Below are positions 25,455-33,878 of a stretch of DNA of 50,228 nucleotides, piece by piece (the stretch's first letter is position 1; each line of letters opens with the position of its first letter). The translations under genes were made by a program, and so were the position numbers. The notes under the pieces were generated by a model. The model was not told where the DNA came from, did not search any database, and saw only the letters and a program-made list of their open reading frames with translations. Source of the stretch: Pirellulales bacterium (GTDB taxonomy: Bacteria > Planctomycetota > Planctomycetia > Pirellulales > DATAWG01); assembly GCA_036267355.1 (NCBI GenBank), contig DATAWG010000005.1:1-50228 (forward strand), written 5' to 3'.

Positions 25455-27122
25455 ATGCACACCGATTATTTCAACCCAGTCATCCGGCAACTTCGCGATC
25501 AGCAGGTGCGTTTCGCTCCGCGCGAAAAAAAGGTCGAGCAAGTGAATCGTGCGGAGAAGTTGTTGACGGAAATCGAGCCCCAACGGACCTACCCCTACGA
25601 CTACCTGTGCTATCGGATCACCGATTTTCGGCCTGAATTGTTTGCCAACCTGAAGATCAAGGGACAAGACGCCAGCCACGATCTGCGGTTGTTCGTCGAA
25701 GATCTCTCCGAGGCGGCGGACGTGCAGGCCGAGACGGCAGGCGAGCAAGTCCTGACGGTCGAGGAATTGAGCCGGTTGTTTAATGTCTCGACGAAGACGA
25801 TCTCGCGTTGGCGCCAACAGGGGTTGGTGAGCCGGCGATTCGTTTTCGACGGCCGCAAGCGAGTCGGTTTCCTTAAAAGTTCGGTCGAGCGGTTTGCCGC
25901 TCAAAATGAGGAACGCGTCCGCCGCGGGGCGCAATTCAGCCAACTTTCAGATTCGGAACGGGAGCAGATCATCGATCGGGCGCGCCGATTTTCCGCCGCC
26001 GGAGGGTGTCCAGCCGAGGTGACGCGTCGGCTCGCGCGCCGCATGGGCCGGAGCATCGAGACCATCCGCTATACGCTCAAGCAGTTTGACCAAGAGCATC
26101 CCGACATAGCGGTTTTTCCCGAGGCGAGCGGTCCGCTTTCGGAAGAAAGCAAGAAGAAGATCTACCAACAATATCGACGGGGCGGGTCGGTCGAATCGCT
26201 GGCCAAGCGATTCTGCCGCACCAAAACGAGCATCTACCGCATCATCAATGAAATGCGGGCGAAGCGAATTTTGGAGCTGCCTCTCGACCTGATTCCGAAT
26301 CCGAGTTTCGCCCGGGCCGACGCCGCCAAGACAATTCTTGGCCCGACGCCGGAGGCCGATGCTCCGCAGAAGAAGGTGCGATTGCCGAGTGGGCTGCCTC
26401 CCTATTTGGCCAGCCTGTACGAGGTGCCGCTGTTGAACCGCGAACAGGAAGCGCATCTGTTCCGGAAGTTCAACTACTTGAAGTATGCCGCCGGGAAGCT
26501 CCGCGAAGGGCTCGATCCGGCCCATGCCAAGAGCACCGTCATGGATGAAATCGAGCGGCTCTACGATCAGGCCGTGGCCGTGAAGAACCAAATCGTGCGG
26601 GCGAATTTGCGCTTGGTTGTGTCGATCGCCAAGCGGCACGTCGGGCCGACCGACAACTTTTTTGAACTAGTCAGCGACGGGAATATGTCGTTGATTCGGG
26701 CGGCGGAAAAATTCGACTATGCCCGCGGCAATAAGTTCAGCACGTACGCCAGTTGGGCCATCATGAAGAACTTCGCACGGACGATTCCCGACGAACATCG
26801 TCGCCGCGATCGATTCCGCACGAGCCAATTGGAAACGTTCGCAACGACGGAAGATCAGCGGACCGACCAGTACGAGCAGGAGAGCGCGCAGTCGCAACGG
26901 CAATCGCAGGTCGAAAAAATCCTGGGGCGCCTTGACGAGCGTGAGCGAAAGATTATCATTAGTCGATTCGGGCTCGATCACTCCCACGAACCGCTGACCT
27001 TGAAAGAGGTTGGGGCCGAGAATGGAGTGACCAAAGAGCGAATCCGCCAGATCGAAGCCCGGGCTCTGAGTAAGCTTCGCGAAGCGGCGCAAGAGGAAAA
27101 GATCGATTTGCCAGGGATGTGA
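25455..27122 (+). CDS. Sigma-70 family RNA polymerase sigma factor with N-terminal HTH domains
   Basis: This is a 555-residue protein. The C-terminal half is a sigma factor. Region 1.2 is near residues 313-345 (LPPYLASLYEVPLLNREQEA). Region 2 covers 375-445 (ANLRLVVSIAKRHVG, then FSTYASWAIMKNFAR). Region 4 covers 486-545 (LDERERKIIISRFGL, then VTKERIRQIEARALSKLR). Region 3 between them is only about 40 residues and looks reduced. The N-terminal half has no region 1.1. Instead it has a MerR/excisionase-like helix-turn-helix (about 99-145, LTVEELSRLFNVSTKTISRW) and two further HTH-like segments (about 165-212 and 228-270, SVESLAKRFCRTKTSIYRII). It precedes the tRNA-tuf-rpo cluster. Whether it is a primary or alternative factor cannot be told here. 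Confidence 0.9.
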   Translation: MHTDYFNPVIRQLRDQQVRFAPREKKVEQVNRAEKLLTEIEPQRTYPYDYLCYRITDFRPELFANLKIKGQDASHDLRLFVEDLSEAADVQAETAGEQVLTVEELSRLFNVSTKTISRWRQQGLVSRRFVFDGRKRVGFLKSSVERFAAQNEERVRRGAQFSQLSDSEREQIIDRARRFSAAGGCPAEVTRRLARRMGRSIETIRYTLKQFDQEHPDIAVFPEASGPLSEESKKKIYQQYRRGGSVESLAKRFCRTKTSIYRIINEMRAKRILELPLDLIPNPSFARADAAKTILGPTPEADAPQKKVRLPSGLPPYLASLYEVPLLNREQEAHLFRKFNYLKYAAGKLREGLDPAHAKSTVMDEIERLYDQAVAVKNQIVRANLRLVVSIAKRHVGPTDNFFELVSDGNMSLIRAAEKFDYARGNKFSTYASWAIMKNFARTIPDEHRRRDRFRTSQLETFATTEDQRTDQYEQESAQSQRQSQVEKILGRLDERERKIIISRFGLDHSHEPLTLKEVGAENGVTKERIRQIEARALSKLREAAQEEKIDLPGM

Positions 27123-27180
27123 TCGCGAAAGCGGTAGCATGCGATCCCGGAATCGTTCTTGTTTGGTTGAAGAGATTTCG

Positions 27181-27209
27181 AGCGTGTCTCCACCGGAGGC
27201 ACGCTTTTT
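27181..27209 (+). terminator. Intrinsic terminator after the sigma factor gene
   Basis: The stem AGCGTGTCTCC pairs with GGAGGCACGCT (one G-U pair) around a three-base loop and is followed by TTTTT. It lies about 60 bp after the sigma factor stop. It separates that gene from the tRNA-tuf operon. Confidence 0.85.
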
Positions 27210-27425
27210 CAATGGTGCCCCAAGCCAGGGGATCCAAGCGACAGGAGCGACGAGACGCCGGGTTTTGCCTTCGAACTTTGACGTATGAGTCGCGCCCAGA
27301 TTCCGATTGTCGTCGGAATGGGAAGCGAGCCTAGGCAGTTGGGCTTGGCGTTTTTTGCGGTCCGGCGAGGCGATGCGTTCTCGCGGTCGCTCGATTGATT
27401 TTCCAAAAACCCCTTGCAACCCATC

Positions 27426-27453
27426 TTGCATGGGCGCGTAGGATCATTATATT
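27426..27453 (+). promoter_or_regulatory. Candidate promoter of the tRNA-tuf operon
   Basis: TTGCAT (27426-27431) and TATATT (27448-27453) with a 16-bp spacer resemble -35 and -10 boxes. The -10 lies about 28 bp before the first tRNA base, consistent with a short leader. This is pattern matching only. Confidence 0.45.
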
Positions 27454-27481
27454 TACTTGTTTTCGTGGCACCTTCTCGCAG

Positions 27482-27554
27482 GCTAGCGTAGCTCAACTGG
27501 CAGAGCAGCTGATTTGTAATCAGCAGGTTGTGGGTTCAAGTCCCTCCGCTAGCT
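27482..27554 (+). tRNA. tRNA-Thr (anticodon TGT)
   Basis: The 73-nt cloverleaf has acceptor arms GCTAGCG / CGCTAGC and discriminator T. The D-loop AGCTCAACTGGCAGAGC is clear. The anticodon loop is TTTGTAA with anticodon TGT, and the T-loop is TTCAAGT. CCA is not encoded. It is the first of four tRNAs before tuf. Confidence 0.95.
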
Positions 27555-27616
27555 CGTCCTGTTGCTTCGAGCGACTTAGCCCGCGAGGACCGCAATCAGC
27601 CGGCGAGAATAACGGA

Positions 27617-27698
27617 GGGGGGTTTCCCGAGCGGTCAAAGGGGCCAGACTGTAAATCTGGTGGCTCTGCCTTCGCAGGTTCGAATCCTGCACCCCCCA
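27617..27698 (+). tRNA. tRNA-Tyr (anticodon GTA)
   Basis: This is an 82-nt class II tRNA with acceptor arms GGGGGGT / ACCCCCC and discriminator A. The anticodon stem CCAGA/TCTGG encloses CTGTAAA (anticodon GTA). It has a long variable arm and the T-arm GCAGGTTCGAATCCTGC. It is second in the pre-tuf tRNA cluster. Confidence 0.95.
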
Positions 27699-27868
27699 GC
27701 TATTGATTGGTTTTGGTCGGTGGGGTGCTCCGGTGAGAAATCGCATTGAAGGGTGGTGGCCGGATTGTTGACTACCCGGCGTTGGTTCCACGGCATCGAC
27801 ATGCGGTACGCCCGACATTGCATGCTCGCTCGCGAATGTGGAAAAGTCGGCGGCGACTCCCCTTTGCT

Positions 27869-27939
27869 GCGGGTGTAGCTCAATGGTAGAGCAATAGCCT
27901 TCCAAGCTAAAGACGAGGGTTCGATTCCCTTCACCCGCT
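27869..27939 (+). tRNA. tRNA-Gly (anticodon TCC)
   Basis: This is a 71-nt tRNA with acceptor arms GCGGGTG / CACCCGC and discriminator T. The D-arm is AGCTCAATGGTAGAGC. The anticodon loop CTTCCAA has TCC, and the T-loop is TTCGATT. It is third in the cluster. Confidence 0.95.
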
Positions 27940-27987
27940 TTGCCTTTCCGGGCCGGGGAAGGTTTTGAGAGGCCGGTAACTGTGCCG

Positions 27988-28029
27988 TGGGCAGCATGTC
28001 CTGGGCAGTATGTCGTGGGCAGTATGCCA
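27988..28029 (+). repeat. Three 14-bp tandem repeats between tRNA genes
   Basis: TGGGCAGCATGTCC, TGGGCAGTATGTCG and TGGGCAGTATGCCA follow each other directly in the spacer between tRNA-Gly and tRNA-Thr(GGT). No coding role is seen. They may come from slippage. Confidence 0.75.
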
Positions 28030-28165
28030 TGGGATGGGGAGAGGTTCGGCGTCAACCTGGGGCATGAGCGTGTGCCGAAGAGAGCGTCGTTCAAGAGGCG
28101 GTGACTGGGCGTTGGGCTTTATGGTACGTTGAATCTTGGCCGGCCGGCCGCAATGGAGCGCAATT

Positions 28166-28238
28166 GCTGCTGTAGCTCAGTTGGCAGAGCGCGTCCTTGG
28201 TAAGGACGAGGTCATGGGTTCAACTCCCATCAGCAGCT
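28166..28238 (+). tRNA. tRNA-Thr (anticodon GGT)
   Basis: This is a 73-nt tRNA with acceptor arms GCTGCTG / CAGCAGC and discriminator T. The D-arm is AGCTCAGTTGGCAGAGC. The anticodon loop TTGGTAA has GGT, and the T-loop is TTCAACT. It is followed after about 180 bp by tuf. Confidence 0.95.
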
Positions 28239-28419
28239 TTTTTTAAAGCAATTGCGGTCGGGAAAAGATTATTGTTGTCGAGATTGTTGTTGTCGAGGAT
28301 TTTTGCACGGATTTGATTGACGGGTTGTTTCGTTAGCGACAGGCAGGCTCGTGGGCGGTGTTGCCCAAGGAGTTGTTCAACCTTCGCTTTCGCTCGTTCG
28401 ACCACTGTAGGGAGCTAGA

Positions 28420-29619
28420 ATGGCCAAAGACGTATTCGCACGGACAAAACCCCACGTCAACGTGGGAACCATCGGACACATTGACCACGGCAAGACCACG
28501 ACGACCGGGGCAATCCTGGCCGTTCAGGCGGCAAAGGGATTGGCAAAATCCAAGAGCTATGCCGACATCGCCAAGGGCGGCACCGTCCGCGACGAAACCA
28601 AGACGGTGACGATCGCCGTTAGCCACGTCGAGTACGAAACCGACAAGCGGCACTACGCCCACATCGACTGTCCGGGCCACGCCGACTTCATCAAGAACAT
28701 GATCACCGGCGCCGCCCAAATGGACGGCGGTATCCTGGTGGTATCGGCCGCCGACGGCCCGATGCCGCAGACGCGCGAGCATATCCTCTTGGCCCGCCAA
28801 GTCGGTGTTCCGGCGCTCGTCGTGTTCCTGAATAAGGTCGATCTGGTCGACGATCCCGAATTGCTCGAATTGGTGGAGTTGGAACTGCGCGAACTGCTCA
28901 CGCACTACGGCTTCCCCGGCGATGAAATCCCGATCGTGCGCGGTTCGGCGAAAGCCGCTTACGACAATCCGGCCGATCCGGCTGCATCGAAGTGTATTTC
29001 GGAACTGCTCGATGCCGTCGACAGCTATATTCCCGAGCCGCCGCGTGAAGTCGACAAGCCGTTCTTGATGGCCGTCGAAGACGTGTTTTCGATCGAAGGG
29101 CGCGGCACCGTGGCCACGGGCCGGATCGAACGCGGCGTCGTGAAGGTCGGCGACGAAGTCGAGTTGATCGGGCTCGCCGAAAAGCCTCGTAAAGTGATCG
29201 TGACGGGCGTCGAAATGTTTAACAAGACGCTCGATCAAGGCCAAGCCGGCGACAACGTCGGCTGCCTGATGCGTGGTATTCGCCGCGAGGAAATCGAGCG
29301 TGGCCAAGTGTTGGCGAAGGCCGGCTCGATCACGCCGCACACCAGATTCGAAGCCGAAGTGTACGTGCTTTCCAAGGAAGAAGGCGGGCGGCACACGCCG
29401 TTTTTCAGCGGATATCGACCGCAGTTCTATTTCCGCACGACCGACGTGACCGGGACGGCCAATTTGGTCGGCGAAGCGGAAATGTGCATGCCCGGCGACA
29501 ATGCCCGGCTTAGCGTCGAATTGATCACGCCCATCGCCATGGACGATGGCGTGCGGTTCGCTATCCGTGAAGGAGGTCGAACGGTCGGCTCGGGCGTGGT
29601 GACCAAGATTCTCGCCTAA
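28420..29619 (+). CDS. tuf: Elongation factor Tu
   Basis: This is the 399-residue GTPase that delivers aminoacyl-tRNA to the ribosome. G-domain motifs are intact: GHIDHGKTT (P-loop), the switch segment ending DETKTVTI (the usual RGITI is changed), DCPGHADF (G3) and NKVD (G4). Domains 2 and 3 follow ([20 protein letters not shown] and [20 protein letters not shown]). SD-like GGGAG precedes the ATG. Four tRNA genes upstream and tRNA-Trp downstream suggest one long transcript. The changed switch I sequence, where most EF-Tu proteins read RGITI, is notable. Confidence 0.97.
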   Translation: MAKDVFARTKPHVNVGTIGHIDHGKTTTTGAILAVQAAKGLAKSKSYADIAKGGTVRDETKTVTIAVSHVEYETDKRHYAHIDCPGHADFIKNMITGAAQMDGGILVVSAADGPMPQTREHILLARQVGVPALVVFLNKVDLVDDPELLELVELELRELLTHYGFPGDEIPIVRGSAKAAYDNPADPAASKCISELLDAVDSYIPEPPREVDKPFLMAVEDVFSIEGRGTVATGRIERGVVKVGDEVELIGLAEKPRKVIVTGVEMFNKTLDQGQAGDNVGCLMRGIRREEIERGQVLAKAGSITPHTRFEAEVYVLSKEEGGRHTPFFSGYRPQFYFRTTDVTGTANLVGEAEMCMPGDNARLSVELITPIAMDDGVRFAIREGGRTVGSGVVTKILA

Positions 29620-29648
29620 GAACCGATTCGATTCTCCGTAGAAAACGA

Positions 29649-29721
29649 AGGGGTGTAGCTCAATTGGCAGAGCGCTGGTCTCCAAAACCAGAGGTTGCGA
29701 GTTCGATTCCCGCCGCCCCTG
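29649..29721 (+). tRNA. tRNA-Trp (anticodon CCA)
   Basis: This is a 73-nt tRNA with acceptor arms AGGGGTG / CGCCCCT and discriminator G. The D-arm is AGCTCAATTGGCAGAGC. The anticodon stem CTGGT/ACCAG encloses CTCCAAA (anticodon CCA), and the T-loop is TTCGATT. It lies between tuf and secE, a conserved position in many bacteria. Confidence 0.95.
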
Positions 29722-29968
29722 TAGCATTGGGTCGGTGATCGCCCGTCTGAAACGCAGACGGCGGTTGCCGGGGACCGCGGTCGAGACTGCAGTTGAAACC
29801 ACGGTTGAATTGCCGAACCGAGAGCTGCGAGAGCGGCTGTTCCGAGCGAAACAGCATTCGCGAAGTCGGCCAAAGGAATGTGGGCCAGGCGTTGCCTCGA
29901 TGGCCGTGTGGCCTTGATCGCGGGCGATCATGGTGGATCGACAAAATGGAAACTGACGGAACCCATCG

Positions 29969-30394
29969 ATGGGGAAAGAAAAAGAAGCAGCGTGGGGCGG
30001 TTTTTGGCGGGACATGTTCCAGGTGGGTTTGTATAAACGAACCCAAGGACGCATTGCCCGGCAGGTGACGTTCGTCGCGCTCGCGCTGACGATCATCATC
30101 GGCGCTTTGCGGATGAGCGACGTATTCGGGACGACAGGTTTCACGCGCTACGCGCTGCCAGGGATCGTCGTGGTCGTGGGGTTGTGGCTTTCGTTTCGCT
30201 TGGTGAACTTGCCGAAGTTTGCCGACTTTTTGATCGCCGTCGAAGCCGAGATGAGCAAAGTCTCTTGGCCGACGCGGCCGGAAATGATTCGCGGCTCGGT
30301 CGTCGTTATCGTGACGCTGGTTTTTCTAGCCGCGATGTTGACGATTTACGACGCGATTTGGCAACGGCTGTTGGCGTGGCTTGGCGTTCGCTGA
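29969..30394 (+). CDS. secE: Protein translocase subunit SecE
   Basis: This is a 141-residue membrane protein of the Sec channel. The conserved amphipathic segment AEMSKVSWPTRPEMIRGSVV and the last membrane helix (VVIVTLVFLAAMLTIYDAIW) are typical. Two more hydrophobic segments precede it (VTFVALALTIIIGALRM and YALPGIVVVVGLWLSFRLV), so it has three helices rather than the single one found in many bacteria. The position directly ahead of nusG confirms the call. No rpmG (L33) gene is present between tuf and secE. Confidence 0.93.
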   Translation: MGKEKEAAWGGFWRDMFQVGLYKRTQGRIARQVTFVALALTIIIGALRMSDVFGTTGFTRYALPGIVVVVGLWLSFRLVNLPKFADFLIAVEAEMSKVSWPTRPEMIRGSVVVIVTLVFLAAMLTIYDAIWQRLLAWLGVR

Positions 30395-30457
30395 CCGGTG
30401 AGGCCAGCCACGTTGAGATGTGGTTTTGGTGTGAGTGAATAGGATCGAGGACTGGTT

Positions 30458-31219
30458 GTGAGCGACGACGCTGAAAATCCACGAGAAGCTGCCGAGGCGA
30501 GCGCTGCCGCTCCGTCGCACGTAGAAGCTGCGCCTGAAGCTAAGGCGGATGCCGTCCCCGAAACGGCCGCGGCGGAATCGCCCGCGGAAGGTTCGAAGAA
30601 GAAAAAGCGTGCGGAGCCAGTCAATTCGCCCCCGCCGGCTTCGTCCGATTCCAACGGCGTTGCCGAGGAGCCGGCCCCGGAGGAGATCCGCAAGGAGTGG
30701 TATATCCTCAAGGTGCAAAGCAACCGCGAGGAATCGATTCTCGAAGGATTGATGCGACGCGTGAAGATGGAGGGCCTCGAGCGATTTTTCGGCGAATGCA
30801 TCGTGCCCACGGAAATGGTGTCGGAGTTCAAAGGGGGCAAAAAGCGGATCAGCAAGCGAAAGCTCTATCCGGGCTACCTCGTCGTCAACATGGAAATCAA
30901 CGACGACACTTGGTACGTCGTCCGCGAGACGCCCGGCATCGGCGACTTCACCGGTTCCATCGGCCGGCCGAGCCCGATGCTCGCCCAGGACGTGCAAAAA
31001 ATCCTTGCCAAGAGCGAAGAAAAGACCGACGAAGCACCGAAGCTCAAGATCGCCTTCAAGAAGGGGGATCGCGTCAAAATCAACGAAGGAACATTCGAGA
31101 ATTTCGAAGGAGACGTCGACAGCATCGACGAGGCGAATGGCCGAGTGATCGTGATGATCAATATCTTCGGCCGTTCGACGCCCGTCGAATTGGAGTATTG
31201 GCAGATCGAATCGGTTTGA
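30458..31219 (+). CDS. nusG: Transcription termination/antitermination factor NusG
   Basis: This is a 253-residue protein with a GTG start. The NGN domain begins at EWYILKVQSNREESILEGL (about residue 80) and continues with YPGYLVVNMEINDDTWYVVR and ETPGIGDFTG. The C-terminal KOW domain has KKGDRVKINEGTFENFEGDV and ends VELEYWQIESV. The first 75 or so residues are an Ala/Glu/Pro-rich, low-complexity extension with a KKKKR patch, absent from the roughly 180-residue E. coli protein. NusG links RNA polymerase with Rho and the ribosome. It lies in the secE-nusG-rplK order usual for bacteria. Confidence 0.95.
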   Translation: MSDDAENPREAAEASAAAPSHVEAAPEAKADAVPETAAAESPAEGSKKKKRAEPVNSPPPASSDSNGVAEEPAPEEIRKEWYILKVQSNREESILEGLMRRVKMEGLERFFGECIVPTEMVSEFKGGKKRISKRKLYPGYLVVNMEINDDTWYVVRETPGIGDFTGSIGRPSPMLAQDVQKILAKSEEKTDEAPKLKIAFKKGDRVKINEGTFENFEGDVDSIDEANGRVIVMINIFGRSTPVELEYWQIESV

Positions 31220-31332
31220 GCCAAGAGAACCCGGAACCGATTCGCGTTCTTTCGCTCAATTGAGCGACCGGACGAGTGAGAATCGGTTCCTGAAATGTTT
31301 TGCGCACCCCGCAGATATCGAACGGTTAAAGC

Positions 31333-31758
31333 ATGGCAAAACAGTTAGTCGGACAAGCGAAGTTTCAGGTGCCCGGTGGCCAGGCGACCCCAGCCCCGCC
31401 GGTTGGCACGTCGTTGGGTAAGTTCGGAATCAATCTCGGCCAGTTCGTGATGCAATTCAACGAACGGACCCGCGAGGCGGGCGGAATGCCGATTCCGGTT
31501 GTGGTGAATGTATATAACGACCGGAGTTTCGACTTCATCACGAAGAGCCCGCCGGCTGCCGCCCTATTGAAGCAAGCTGCCCAGATTGCCAAGGGCTCCG
31601 GCGTTCCGAACAAGGAAAAAGTCGGCAAGGTTACCAAAGCCCAAATCGCCGACATTGTCAAGATGAAAATGGCCGATCTGAATGCCCGCGACGCCGATCA
31701 TGCCGCCCGCATGGTCGAAGGAACGGCACGCAGCATGGGCATTACGGTTGAAGGTTAA
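31333..31758 (+). CDS. rplK: 50S ribosomal protein L11
   Basis: This is a 141-residue protein that binds the GTPase-associated centre of 23S rRNA. The N-terminal AKFQVPGGQATPAPPVGTSL and FVMQFNERTREAGGMPIPVV segments are conserved. The C-terminal rRNA-binding domain (SPPAAALLKQAAQIAKGSGV, then KVTKAQIADIVKMKMADLNA) ends RSMGITVEG. The length is normal. It is separated from rplA by two REP-like elements instead of the usual short gap. Confidence 0.97.
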   Translation: MAKQLVGQAKFQVPGGQATPAPPVGTSLGKFGINLGQFVMQFNERTREAGGMPIPVVVNVYNDRSFDFITKSPPAAALLKQAAQIAKGSGVPNKEKVGKVTKAQIADIVKMKMADLNARDADHAARMVEGTARSMGITVEG

Positions 31759-31776
31759 ACGCACTAGGCACACGAC

Positions 31777-31852
31777 GGGGTCTGGCTCATTTTTCGGCAT
31801 ATGGCGGCAGGAATTAAGACCAACCGCACCGACGAAAAATGTGCCTGACCCC
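31777..31852 (-). repeat. REP-like element, family 1, copy 4
   Basis: The element begins GGGGTCTGGCTCATTTTTCG only 18 bp after the rplK stop and ends AAAAATGTGCCTGACCCC. The interior (ATATGGCGGCAGGAATTAAG) is almost identical to that of copy 5 and unlike copies 1-3. Confidence 0.85.
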
Positions 31853-31863
31853 CTGAACCCGAT

Positions 31864-31940
31864 GGCGTCTGGCTCATTTTTCGGCATATGGCGGCAGGAA
31901 TTAAGACCAACCGCATCGCCGAAAAATGTGCCTGACCCCC
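31864..31940 (-). repeat. REP-like element, family 1, copy 5
   Basis: This is a tandem duplicate of copy 4, with a one-base change in its first end (GGCGTCTGG for GGGGTCTGG) and an interior differing at only a few bases. It ends CCTGACCCC about 23 bp before the rplA start, so transcripts of the ribosomal operon must read through both hairpins. Confidence 0.85.
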
Positions 31941-31962
31941 TGAACGAACCAAGAAGCAAACC

Positions 31963-32646
31963 ATGGTTAAGCTCACCAAACGATTCAAAGTGATGACCCA
32001 AAAGGTCCCGGCCGACGAAGCGGCAGTGCCGGTCGATCAGGCGGTTGCCATCCTCAAGCAATTCAACACGACGAAGTTCGATCAGTCGGTCGAAATCGCC
32101 ATCCGCTTGGGCATCGACTCGAAGCAGGCCGATCAACTGGTCCGCGGCTCGATCGTTTTGCCGCACGGCATCGGCAAGTCGAAACGGGTCGTGGTGTTCG
32201 CCAAGGGAGACCAAGCGGCGGCGGCAAAGGAGGCCGGAGCCGATGAAATTGGAACCGACGACTTGGCCAAGAAAATCAAAGACGGCTGGACCGATTTCGA
32301 TGCCTGCATCGCGGCGCCCGACATGATGGGGATGGTCGGCCCGTTAGGCAAGGTGCTGGGGCCGCGAGGCCTGATGCCGTCGCCCCGAGCCGGCACCGTT
32401 ACGCCGGACGTGGGCAAAACGGTTCGCGAATATAAAGCCGGCAAGGTCGAATTCCGCAACGACGCCGGCGGAATTATCCACGCGGTGGTCGGCAAGCTGA
32501 GTTTCGACGAGAAGAAACTGTCCGAGAATATCCAAGCCTTCATCCAACACATCCTGGCTCTGAAGCCCCACGGCGTAAAAGGGCAATACGTCAAGGGGAT
32601 TACGGTGAGCGCAACAATGAGCCCCGGCGTTCATATCGCGGCGTAG
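31963..32646 (+). CDS. rplA: 50S ribosomal protein L1
   Basis: This is a 227-residue protein of the L1 stalk that helps release deacylated tRNA. In many bacteria it represses its own operon. Conserved parts are [69 protein letters not shown] and [14 protein letters not shown]. The length is normal. Its ribosome site must lie in the short stretch after REP copy 5 (AACGAACCAAGAAGC), so that element could affect translation coupling with rplK. Confidence 0.97.
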   Translation: MVKLTKRFKVMTQKVPADEAAVPVDQAVAILKQFNTTKFDQSVEIAIRLGIDSKQADQLVRGSIVLPHGIGKSKRVVVFAKGDQAAAAKEAGADEIGTDDLAKKIKDGWTDFDACIAAPDMMGMVGPLGKVLGPRGLMPSPRAGTVTPDVGKTVREYKAGKVEFRNDAGGIIHAVVGKLSFDEKKLSENIQAFIQHILALKPHGVKGQYVKGITVSATMSPGVHIAA

Positions 32647-32736
32647 GGTGCCCGCCAAGCCCAGGCATGCCGCATCAAGCTTGACCGACTTCCGTAAACT
32701 ATAGACTGCCGGCCGAACCCCGGCGATGAACCGATC

Positions 32737-33312
32737 ATGAGCAAACTTGTCAAAGACTTGGTGACCAAAGACCTGCGCAGTCAGCTTGCGGGAATCAACG
32801 ATGTTTTGTTGGTGAATGTCGTCGGGCTCGATGCCATTCGGACGACGAAGCTTCGCCGCGAGCTGCGCAGCAAGAACATCCGCCTTGAAGTGGTAAAAAA
32901 CAGCTTGGCCCGCCGGGCGACCGAAGGTACGTCGATCGCCACGGCCTTCGAAGGCATGTCGGGAACACTGGCGATCGTGTGGGGCGCCGAAGATGTCGTG
33001 TCGCTCGCGAAAGAGATCACGCGCTACACCGAGTTGAAGGAATTCGAGGGATTCCAGCCTCGCGGCGGCGCGATGGATGGCACGAAGCTGTCGGCGCCCG
33101 AAATCAAGGTCGTCAGCAAATGGCCCAGCCGGCAGGAACAACTGAGCATTTTGCTCGGCCAGATCCTCGGCCCGGGCGCGGAGCTGTCGGCTCAATTGAT
33201 CGGCATGGGCGGATCGCTGGCGAGCCAAATCAAGCAACGTGCCGAGGATTTGGAAAAAGCGGCTCCTGCGGCGGAACCTGCCGCACCGGATGCTCAAGCA
33301 ACTGCGCAATGA
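32737..33312 (+). CDS. rplJ: 50S ribosomal protein L10
   Basis: This is a 191-residue protein that anchors L7/L12 dimers to the ribosome. The N-terminal rRNA-binding domain (IRTTKLRRELRSKNIRLEVV, then KNSLARRA) and the C-terminal helix (LGPGAELSAQLIGMGGSLAS) that holds L12 are recognisable. It ends with an Ala/Pro-rich tail longer than usual. The 90-bp leader between rplA and rplJ could hold the L10 autoregulatory RNA, but I did not identify its fold. Confidence 0.95.
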   Translation: MSKLVKDLVTKDLRSQLAGINDVLLVNVVGLDAIRTTKLRRELRSKNIRLEVVKNSLARRATEGTSIATAFEGMSGTLAIVWGAEDVVSLAKEITRYTELKEFEGFQPRGGAMDGTKLSAPEIKVVSKWPSRQEQLSILLGQILGPGAELSAQLIGMGGSLASQIKQRAEDLEKAAPAAEPAAPDAQATAQ

Positions 33313-33461
33313 CGAATGACAAAGAACTCCATGATCCGTGGGCTTCGAAACGGCTGATCGCTCATCATGTGGACATTCGCCATTCTTTAGTCATTCGTGA
33401 TTAGAAAATCGTCATTCCCCTAAGTGACCCCGAAACTCTAAGAGAAGGATTGCAAGTAACC

Positions 33462-33878
33462 ATGGCGACCGCTGAAGCGACTCGTGAGTTCTCCGCCGGT
33501 GCAAAAGATCTGGGCGAGAAGATTATCAGTTTGACCTTGAAAGAAGCCAAGGAACTGAGCGACTACTTGGAAGAGGTCCACGGCATCAAGCCCGCCGCCG
33601 GCGGCGCGGTGATGATGGCCGGCCCTGCGGCCGGCCCCGGCGCTGCTGCTCCGGCAGCCGAGGCAAAGACGGAGTTCGATGTGGTGCTCGAAGGCTTTGG
33701 CGACAAGAAGATCGGCGTGATCAAGGTCGTCCGGGCCGCCACGAGCTTGGGATTGAAGGAAGCCAAGGATCTCGTCGAAGGCGTTCCGAGCAAAGTCAAG
33801 GAGGGGATTTCGAAGGAAGACGCAGAGAAGCTCAAGAAGGAGTTGGAAGAAGCTGGCGCCACGGTTTCCATCAAGTAA
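33462..33878 (+). CDS. rplL: 50S ribosomal protein L7/L12
   Basis: This is a 138-residue stalk protein. It has an N-terminal dimerisation helix ([20 protein letters not shown]), an Ala/Gly/Pro hinge ([16 protein letters not shown]) and the factor-binding C-terminal domain. That domain contains [20 protein letters not shown] and [20 protein letters not shown]. It ends [13 protein letters not shown] chose the ATG at 33462 over a TTG at 33450 because the conserved N-terminus follows it; AGAAGGA lies upstream. It is somewhat longer than the E. coli protein at its N-terminus and hinge. Confidence 0.96.
   Translation: MATAEATREFSAGAKDLGEKIISLTLKEAKELSDYLEEVHGIKPAAGGAVMMAGPAAGPGAAAPAAEAKTEFDVVLEGFGDKKIGVIKVVRAATSLGLKEAKDLVEGVPSKVKEGISKEDAEKLKKELEEAGATVSIK

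Noticed and set aside
27988-28029. CRISPR-like array
   Set aside because: Three adjacent 14-bp units without spacers are a simple tandem repeat, and no cas genes are present. No other array-like pattern was seen in the window.
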